64,000 bases of DNA, from positions 2,604,001 through 2,668,000 of the forward strand of contig NZ_CP140255.1 in assembly GCF_034479615.1 (NCBI RefSeq), read 5' to 3'. The notes below the pieces were generated by a model. The model was not told the DNA's origin and searched no databases. It saw nothing but the letters and a program-made list of their open reading frames with translations. Within the stretch, counting starts at the first letter, position 1; each line of letters starts with the position of its first letter. The position numbers were made by a program, and so were the translations under genes. Shown one piece after another: positions 54,787 to 64,000 of the stretch. The stretch comes from Vreelandella neptunia. GTDB taxonomy: Bacteria; Pseudomonadota; Gammaproteobacteria; Pseudomonadales; Halomonadaceae.

Positions 54787-56205
54787 GTGGGCGGCTTTAC
54801 TCAGCAAATTAAATCGGTTTATTGGCCAGAAACACGAACGTTGATGCACTTGGCACTGCCTATTTGCGGTGCACAGTTGGCTCAGGCAGGGATGAGTGTC
54901 GTCGATGTCATGATGACCGGTCGGCATAACGCCACGTCCCTTGCCGCTGTGTCGGTGGGCTCGAGCCTGTGGATGCCACTCATGCTTTTTATGACGGGCA
55001 CTTTAATGGGGCTGACTCCGATTGTGGCGCATTTGCTGGGAGGGCAGCGCCATGAGGCTATTCGTCCGGCCGTTCATCAGGCGCTTTGGGTCGCGCTGCT
55101 GCTAGGCGTTACCGCGGCGGTGCTGCTTTGGTCGGCCATCATGCCGATATTTGAATTGATGAGCGTGCCGCCAGCGGTCGCCAGCCAGTCTGCCGCCTAT
55201 CTGTCAGCCGTCGCCTTTGGCATGCCGGGGATCGCCCTCTTTCAGGCGCTTAGAGCATTCTCCGATGGCATGAATCATACCCGTCCGGCGCTATGGATCA
55301 GCTTGGTTGGTTTAAGCGTGAATATTCCTGCCAACTACCTCTTGATCTACGGCGGCGATGGCTTGGTTGATCTATTTGGCCCCTGGGTTCCCACTAGTTT
55401 GCAACAGTTACCTGCCTTGGGCGCTTTTGGCTGTGGCATTGCGACGGCGCTCTCCATGTGGACGATGGCGCTGGCGATGGCCTACTACACGCGCAGGGGA
55501 AATACTTATAAAAGCGTTGCGATTTGGCACAAACTGACACCGCCCCAATGGCTAGGTATACGTGAATTAGTGGTGGTGGGCGTTCCCATTGGCGTGGCTA
55601 TTTTTGTTGAAGTCACCCTGTTCACGCTGATTGCACTCTTCATTGCCAGCTTTGGTGAAGTCACGGTAGGTGCACACCAAATAGCGCTCAGCTTCACCTC
55701 CATTCTGTTTATGCTGCCCCTGTCGCTGAGCATGGCGCTAACCGTACGAGTCGGTAATACGCTAGGTCAGCAGCGCCTAGCACTAGCCCGCAAAGTCGCT
55801 TGGAATGGAATTGTCATAAGCGTCATCATTGCCGCTATTAACAGCCTCGTACTGTGGGTTAGCGCCGAACCGGTAATCGCACTTTACACCTCTAATAGTG
55901 AGATACAGGCGCTAGCGCTCTCGATCATTGCTTTAGCCGTTATTTTTCAGCTCTCAGACTCGTTACAGGTTAATTTAGCAGGGGCTTTACGCGGCTATAA
56001 AGATACCCGCATTGTGATGGTGATTACGGTGCTCTCCTACTGGATTGTAGGCTTGGGTGGCGGCCACTGGCTGGGCTCTTATGGAGTGGGTGATATGGTT
56101 GCCCCTCTAGGGGTTCATGGCTACTGGATTGGGTTGGTTGCAGGCTTGAGTACCGCAGCACTGCTACTTGGCTGGCGTTTACAGCGTATTAGCCTTCGGG
56201 GGTAA
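54787..56205 (+). CDS. MATE-family multidrug/Na+ exporter (NorM-like)
   Basis: A 472-residue protein with twelve membrane helices in two similar halves. GAQLAQAGMSVVDVMMTGRHNATSLAAVSVGSSLWMP and GVPIGVAIFVEVTLFTLIALFIASFGEVTVGAHQIA are the conserved MATE segments. It exports cationic compounds, usually with Na+. GTG at 54787 follows AGGAG. The next gene starts 3 bp later. Confidence 0.92.
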   Translation: MGGFTQQIKSVYWPETRTLMHLALPICGAQLAQAGMSVVDVMMTGRHNATSLAAVSVGSSLWMPLMLFMTGTLMGLTPIVAHLLGGQRHEAIRPAVHQALWVALLLGVTAAVLLWSAIMPIFELMSVPPAVASQSAAYLSAVAFGMPGIALFQALRAFSDGMNHTRPALWISLVGLSVNIPANYLLIYGGDGLVDLFGPWVPTSLQQLPALGAFGCGIATALSMWTMALAMAYYTRRGNTYKSVAIWHKLTPPQWLGIRELVVVGVPIGVAIFVEVTLFTLIALFIASFGEVTVGAHQIALSFTSILFMLPLSLSMALTVRVGNTLGQQRLALARKVAWNGIVISVIIAAINSLVLWVSAEPVIALYTSNSEIQALALSIIALAVIFQLSDSLQVNLAGALRGYKDTRIVMVITVLSYWIVGLGGGHWLGSYGVGDMVAPLGVHGYWIGLVAGLSTAALLLGWRLQRISLRG

Positions 56206-56208
56206 AGC

Positions 56209-57198
56209 ATGGCTCAATGGAGAAACCTTTCTCTAGCAATCACCCTAAGCACCCTACTGGCTGGCTGTGGGGATAACCCCGCTGAGCAGCAGTGGCAGCG
56301 TTATCATCAGCAACTCGCCGATGACCTTGCACTATCAAACATTCAAAGAACTGACCCGGGAAATATTGGCGACTTCCCTGAGCGCTCCGATCGGGTTATA
56401 GATATTCCCGAAACCCGGGACAGCCTGCTGAATGTATACGCGCTGCGCGAGTGCCAAATCACTTCGCTAGTCGCTGCACGAAACAATCAACTGGGGCGTG
56501 TAGCTCCACCTAGCCAACAGTGGTTATATGAGCGCACGCTATGGCAGCGACTTAGCGCCTGTTTAAATAGCGAGGTACCCGAACAGTTAAGCGATGAAGA
56601 TAGAACGCGCCTAATTCGATTAACCACGACCAAAACGGCACAGTTACCCACGGTCAGCTGGAACGCTATTTTTGATTCCAGTGAGTGGGTTAAAAGCTTT
56701 TCACGAGCGAGCCAGCCTTTATCGAACGTCGATGAAACCACTATTACTGGTCAGCTTGAAGCGATTGATTACTTACAGCAAATGACGGATCACCAGTTTG
56801 ATCTCGACTGGCAGCAGGACTCTTCTACCCTTGAAAACCATTTGAAAACCCTGCAACAGCGGCCATTGACTGCTGAGGTGTTGCGCGCCCTGCTACTCGC
56901 CACCCAACGCTTAACAGAAGCGAATGCATTGTTAGCTCGGCAGAGTGATACCACCCGTTGCTTAAGCCGTTGGGAATCGCCGTCGCTTGAACGCTTGGCA
57001 AACGCTGCCCAGCAGTGGCTAACGGCGATCAATCGCTTAATTGACGCACAGCAGGTAAGCAAGCCAATAGCGATTCAACGCTATCAGAAACGCTGGCTTT
57101 CGCTGGATAATGACCAAGCTCCCTGGAGCCAGTTTCTGCAAGCGCTCTATGAGCATCAAGCGCTGCGAGCTCGCTTTCCAACCTGCTCAGATAATTAA
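56209..57198 (+). CDS. DUF3080 lipoprotein
   Basis: A 329-residue lipoprotein: the signal ends in LSTLLAGC (lipid Cys near residue 21). Gln-rich helices follow; SLLNVYALRECQITSLVAARNNQLGRVAPPSQQWLYER is typical of DUF3080. Function unknown. It overlaps in expression with the MATE gene (3 bp between them). Confidence 0.85.
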   Translation: MAQWRNLSLAITLSTLLAGCGDNPAEQQWQRYHQQLADDLALSNIQRTDPGNIGDFPERSDRVIDIPETRDSLLNVYALRECQITSLVAARNNQLGRVAPPSQQWLYERTLWQRLSACLNSEVPEQLSDEDRTRLIRLTTTKTAQLPTVSWNAIFDSSEWVKSFSRASQPLSNVDETTITGQLEAIDYLQQMTDHQFDLDWQQDSSTLENHLKTLQQRPLTAEVLRALLLATQRLTEANALLARQSDTTRCLSRWESPSLERLANAAQQWLTAINRLIDAQQVSKPIAIQRYQKRWLSLDNDQAPWSQFLQALYEHQALRARFPTCSDN

Positions 57199-57307
57199 AA
57201 AGTGCAGAACCCTTAACCTTATGAGCAAGTTGTGCTATTTGTGGATATGAGAGGCAAATGAATCGGCTTTGCCAATCTGATGACCACGCAGCATAAGGAG
57301 GGACACA

Positions 57308-58003
57308 ATGGGCGCATCCTTGTCACCCCGCTCTGCCCAGGTCATCGACCTGGAAACTGTGCGCCAGCGTCAGCAGGCGCAAAAGTGCCTTGTCCGTTTA
57401 GCCCCTGAGCTAGATGGCTTAGAGATGGTGTACCAGCTCGCTGCGAGTCCCGACGCCTACTATGGCTTGCCTATTTTGGCCTGGGGGTTAAGAGAGGACG
57501 GTACCGTCATCGGTTTGGTGCCGTGGATGGAAAGCCTGGCAGCCTGCCATGATCTGAACAGCCAGGAAAATGGCTACTTCGTAGGTTATCGTGATCCTGA
57601 AACGGAAGAAATTTTTGATACGCCACCAGATCACAAATACCACGAGCTAGTTGCGGCGGCTGAATACTTTGATTATGAGGCTTCTGGCGAAGTCACCCTT
57701 ATTCAGCAAATCCCCGATACTCTGGGCACCCACGCACTGTGTATGAATCACCCCGATTCACCCTGGCATATGAAGCCCGTTTACGGCTGGCGTCTCTACA
57801 GCGACGGTAGCCTTGACGCGCTCCTTGCCGACGAGAACAAAGCGGCGATGACGCCGATTTTGTTAGGGGATAAGTGCCTCTACAGCGCTCATACCCGCCA
57901 TCAAACCGTTTACTTTTTCCAGCGCCATATCGCCAACCGCATTCTGGAAGAAGATCCAGAGACACTTGATGCGCTAGCCATGATGGTTGTGGCCAGTGAT
58001 TAA
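57308..58003 (+). CDS. Conserved-looking protein of unknown function
   Basis: A 231-residue soluble acidic protein with no signal peptide or membrane helix. ILAWGLREDGTVIGLVPWMESLAACHDLN and PVYGWRLYSDGSLDALLADE look like two similar blocks (W-G-x-R-x-D-G-T/S), hinting at an internal repeat, but I do not recognise a family. AAGGAGGG is a strong ribosome-binding site for ATG at 57308. Confidence 0.7.
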   Translation: MGASLSPRSAQVIDLETVRQRQQAQKCLVRLAPELDGLEMVYQLAASPDAYYGLPILAWGLREDGTVIGLVPWMESLAACHDLNSQENGYFVGYRDPETEEIFDTPPDHKYHELVAAAEYFDYEASGEVTLIQQIPDTLGTHALCMNHPDSPWHMKPVYGWRLYSDGSLDALLADENKAAMTPILLGDKCLYSAHTRHQTVYFFQRHIANRILEEDPETLDALAMMVVASD

Positions 58004-58121
58004 CCGAGTGCCTTAACGTCGCTTTGTGAGCGAGGCCAACATCAATGAGTTGATTTTGATTTGAGCCTCGCATGGGTTCTCGGCTATTTCGAAGGGCTAT
58101 CTTAAGGGCTAGCTCAACGGG

Positions 58122-58376
58122 TTATGCTAAACGAATAAAGTAGAGGTAGTTATTCTCAGAGGCGGTGTCCTGCTCAAGCAATTCGTGCCCTAAGAACTGA
58201 CAAAACTTGGGGACATCTCGCGTGGTGGCTGGGTCAGTGGCAATCACTTTGAGCACTTGGCCTGGCCTCATGTCGCGCACTTTGTTATGCATCAGCATAA
58301 TCGGCTCTGGGCAGTAAAGTCCTGTGGTGTCCAATACCGCATCAACGTTGGGTAACGTACCCGTATTATCAGCCAT
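58122..58376 (-). CDS. tusA: Sulfur-relay protein TusA
   Basis: An 84-residue protein. [22 protein letters not shown] contains the active Cys of TusA in the CPxP motif. TusA takes sulfur from IscS for tRNA 2-thiolation and other uses. ATG at 58376 follows GAGGAT; a TTG one codon upstream is less likely. Divergent from the ABM gene with 29 bp between. Confidence 0.93.
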   Translation of the reverse strand: MADNTGTLPNVDAVLDTTGLYCPEPIMLMHNKVRDMRPGQVLKVIATDPATTRDVPKFCQFLGHELLEQDTASENNYLYFIRLA

Positions 58377-58405
58377 CAATATCCTCGATGTAGGAAACAG
58401 AAAGT

Positions 58406-58693
58406 ATGATTAAAGTTATCATCGAACGGCGAATTATGCCCGGTCTTGAAGAAGAATTTGAGCAAGCAGCGCGGGAGGCAATGCGCGTTTCTCTAGGCGT
58501 AAGGGGCTTTATCAGTGGTGAAACATTGGTAGAACTGGGTCATACCGATCGCCGACTGATGATTACCAAATGGCGTGACCTCCGCGCTTGGAAGGAGTGG
58601 CACTCAAGCGAAGCGCGGACAATGGCCATGCAGCGTATTTTACCGCTGTTAACCGAAGATGAAACTATCCGAATTTACGAGCCAGGCTATTGA
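58406..58693 (+). CDS. Antibiotic biosynthesis monooxygenase (ABM) domain protein
   Basis: A 95-residue ferredoxin-like protein. [26 protein letters not shown] and [34 protein letters not shown] fit the ABM superfamily, small dimeric proteins that include monooxygenases and haem-degrading enzymes. Substrate unknown. Confidence 0.85.
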   Translation: MIKVIIERRIMPGLEEEFEQAAREAMRVSLGVRGFISGETLVELGHTDRRLMITKWRDLRAWKEWHSSEARTMAMQRILPLLTEDETIRIYEPGY

Positions 58694-58712
58694 ACATGAG
58701 GTTTTACTAGCG

Positions 58713-59783
58713 TTAATCCCTAAGTCTCACATGCACCGTTACCTCTTCCCTATCGTGATAGAGGTGACGGCATGATACGTTGGCATGCACACCCGCTTTT
58801 TCCAGCGACTCTTCCAACGCCGTTAGACAACGAGTTACCTCATCCCAGCGCTTTTTCATGGGCAACTTGAGGTTAAAGATCGCCTCTTTGCACCATTTAC
58901 GAATCAGCCATCGCTCCACCATGGCTAGCACTCTCACTGGTTTATCAACAATATCGCACACCAGCCAGTCTAGACGTTGTGGTGGCTCCCAGGTAAAGCC
59001 ATCCTCTTTGAGATGATCAATCTGCCCAGTCTTCATCAACTGTGATTCCATTGGGCCATTATCGATGGCATACACGTACATGCCGCGCTGAACCAACTGC
59101 CACGTCCAACCTCCTGGAGCGGCCCCTAAGTCAGCTGCTTGCATATGCGGTGCTAGCCGCACATCCCACTCATCCCTAGGAATAAACTCGTGCCACGCCT
59201 CCTCCAACTTCAGCGTTGAGCGGCTAGGCGCACGAGAGGGAAAGCGCAGCCGACGAATACCATTAATCAAATCGCTGCGGTTGCCTGGGAAGCTCATCGC
59301 CAGCTGCACTTGATCACCGTCAGTCCAGAAAATATGTAAACGTCGTGCGCCCGCGCTGCGCCTTAACGCACCACGTTTTTTCAACATACTTTCCAACGGC
59401 TTGGTAAGTGCCTTAATCAGCCCGGCCAGCGCTTTACCATCGTTGGTATCCGGCGTTTCATGCCAAATCTCTTCAAAGCTCCAACGGCTGGCTTTAACCT
59501 GTTCCAAGATAGCGGTAAGACGGTCGTCACGGGAAAGAGTGAGCGCAGGCAAGGCCGCTAAGCTCTGGCGTGCGAAAATCAGCTTTTTAAACGCTGCCTG
59601 GCGGTGCAAATCATTAACCGCTTCGCCATCAACACGCGTTAAGCTTACCCACCCTTCCCCATGAGATGACTCACAGGGGATGCCCTGTAATGCTGCGTGA
59701 TGCTGCAGTTCCGCAAGCGCATCACTCTCAAACCCAGGACGGCAGTAAACTAACCATGATGTAGGTACCGTTTCACTCACCAC
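58713..59783 (-). CDS. rlmM: 23S rRNA C2498 2'-O-ribose methyltransferase RlmM
   Basis: A 356-residue methyltransferase. A THUMP-like N-terminal region (WLVYCRPGFESDALAELQ) is followed by a Rossmann domain with AADLGAAPGGWTWQLVQRGMYVYAID for SAM binding and later LKLPMKKRW for the catalytic Lys region. It methylates C2498 of 23S rRNA. GTG at 59783 (or 59780) follows GAGGTG. It lies just downstream of the rRNA operon terminator on the same strand. Confidence 0.95.
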   Translation of the reverse strand: MVSETVPTSWLVYCRPGFESDALAELQHHAALQGIPCESSHGEGWVSLTRVDGEAVNDLHRQAAFKKLIFARQSLAALPALTLSRDDRLTAILEQVKASRWSFEEIWHETPDTNDGKALAGLIKALTKPLESMLKKRGALRRSAGARRLHIFWTDGDQVQLAMSFPGNRSDLINGIRRLRFPSRAPSRSTLKLEEAWHEFIPRDEWDVRLAPHMQAADLGAAPGGWTWQLVQRGMYVYAIDNGPMESQLMKTGQIDHLKEDGFTWEPPQRLDWLVCDIVDKPVRVLAMVERWLIRKWCKEAIFNLKLPMKKRWDEVTRCLTALEESLEKAGVHANVSCRHLYHDREEVTVHVRLRD

Positions 59784-59880
59784 TTCACCTCGATTCCGCC
59801 CATCACAAACGGTGTGGGCTACCTAATTAATTGGGGCGCATCATAGCATTTATCCAGCGCTATTTATTTTCTTCCACACA

Positions 59881-59916
59881 AACGAAGAACCCAGCCGGTT
59901 GGCTGGGTTCTTCGTT
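59881..59916 (-). terminator. rRNA operon terminator
   Basis: A perfect 16-bp stem (59881-59896 with 59901-59916) and loop GGTT lies 8 bp after the mature 5S 3' end. Both flanks are T-rich on the minus strand (TTCTTCGTTTG). It separates the rRNA operon from rlmM, which lies downstream on the same strand. Confidence 0.92.
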
Positions 59917-59924
59917 AAATAAGT

Positions 59925-60040
59925 GCCTGACGATGACCTACTCTCGCATGGGGAGACCCCACACTACCATCGGCGCTAAGCGGTTTCACTTCTGAGTTCG
60001 GCAAGGGATCAGGTGGTTCACGCGTGCTATGGTCGTCAGG
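59925..60040 (-). rRNA. rrf: 5S ribosomal RNA
   Basis: The minus strand reads GCCTGACGACC at the 5' end, CCGAACTCAGAAGTGAAAC in the middle and GATGGTAGTGTGGGG with a closing GTCAGGC, the 5S sequence and terminal helix. About 116 bases; the ends are set by pairing and may be off by one or two. Confidence 0.95.
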
Positions 60041-60202
60041 CGTAACTGTTAATGTACATCATGCTGACTATGGCTAAATTGTGCTCGTCTCATTGCCTGC
60101 CGCCCTGACGTTCTGTCGCTGGGGCCACATGCTGCGTATCCGGCTTTCTGTTGATCTCTCAACCTTAACGTCATCATTACGACCAGACCCCTTGGGTGTT
60201 AT

Positions 60203-63102
<2,900 letters not shown>

Positions 63103-63388
63103 CTATAACCCGAAGGAGTCTGGGGTTCGCAATAATCACGTTTCATTTTGCCGGATACGCTTGCGCGTATCACAATTTAAGAAGCACTTCTTGCGAAGTG
63201 TTCTTGTCAGCATGATATACATTGTTAAAGAGCGACTGCTATAAGCAGTGATAAGCGTTTTTTCACTTTAAAAAAAGAAGACCTTTTTCTTTTTCTAAGC
63301 TAGAAAAGCATTCGCTTATCACTGCTCATACAACAGCTATCTGATCAGGTAATTCATTGTGGACGCTTACCGACTGTGACGCATCGTT
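63103..63388 (-). other. 16S-23S spacer without tRNA genes
   Basis: 286 bases. No tRNA-Ile or tRNA-Ala (or any clover leaf) is visible. It holds a boxA (63221-63233), a 14-bp perfect inverted repeat (63244-63257 with 63313-63326) around an A/T-rich core, and a hairpin GATACGC/GCGTATC (63154-63171). Confidence 0.85.
63221..63233 (-). promoter_or_regulatory. boxA antitermination element in the rRNA spacer
   Basis: The minus strand reads GCTCTTTAACAAT, matching the boxA core TGCTCTTTAACA of gammaproteobacterial rRNA operons, where NusB/S10 bind to keep RNA polymerase going through 23S. Confidence 0.85.

Positions 63389-64000
<612 letters not shown>

Noticed and set aside
58041..58054. FNR-like site ATCAA-N4-TTGAT
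   Set aside because: The arms are in the reverse order from the FNR consensus; it is part of a nested hairpin inside GCGAGGC/GCCTCGC (58030-58071).

Overview
The window looks like chromosomal DNA of a halophilic gammaproteobacterium of the Halomonas group (Halomonadaceae). This rests on gene content and gene order: a caa3-type oxidase with fused subunits I and III, a SUF operon led by an Rrf2 regulator and ending in sufT, a put cluster with an AraC regulator, fadBA, uup, rlmM, epmC, tusA, and an rRNA operon with gammaproteobacterial 5S, 23S and 16S. I cannot run a 16S search, so the genus is an inference. No phage, insertion sequence, CRISPR array or tRNA gene was found; nearly everything is ordinary core genome.

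Layout. 1-4262 (minus): ctaC, a ctaD/ctaE fusion, a small membrane protein and the start of a heavy-metal P-type ATPase, overlapping or nearly so, a respiratory oxidase operon with a likely copper-supply gene. 4299-11001: small membrane proteins, DUF2797 and DUF1315 proteins, the rhomboid protease glpG, a metallophosphatase next to nadK, a DMT exporter and a Pmp3-type membrane protein. 11236-12277: a CBS protein and an unknown membrane-anchored protein. 12338-18909 (plus): AraC regulator, putP and putA for proline uptake and oxidation, with a possible leader ORF. 19263-23631: ompW, yqcC, a DUF3549 protein, rimB, rimK and a helical protein. 23688-30501 (minus): Rrf2 regulator, sufBCDST and sanA, with a good promoter and an IscR-type operator candidate.

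30804-34237: small proteins (YjfB-like, YjdM, PEBP, DCC, flavodoxin-like, HDAC-like). 34352-37740 (minus): fadBA for beta-oxidation. 38051-42875: DUF5924/DUF2914 membrane protein, slyA, an unknown protein, a universal stress protein and uup. 43040-51154: an AraC regulator converging on a five-gene minus-strand catabolic cluster (substrate-binding protein, two AMP-forming acyl-CoA ligases, acyl-CoA dehydrogenase, thiolase). 51359-59783: tatD and partner, a His-tailed permease, epmC, a MATE exporter with a DUF3080 lipoprotein, tusA, an ABM protein and rlmM. 59881-64000 (minus): rRNA operon, terminator, 5S, 23S, a tRNA-less spacer and the 3' part of 16S.

The most interesting non-coding signals are an elaborate imperfect palindrome at 44100-44186, three contiguous 16-bp repeats over a stop codon at 32978-33025, a cluster of three DnaA-box-like sites at 20356-20447, two related minus-strand terminator modules at 7376-7420 and 11701-11742, and a duplicated ribosome-binding site/start in front of the put regulator. 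I saw no clearly new multi-gene defence or mobile system.
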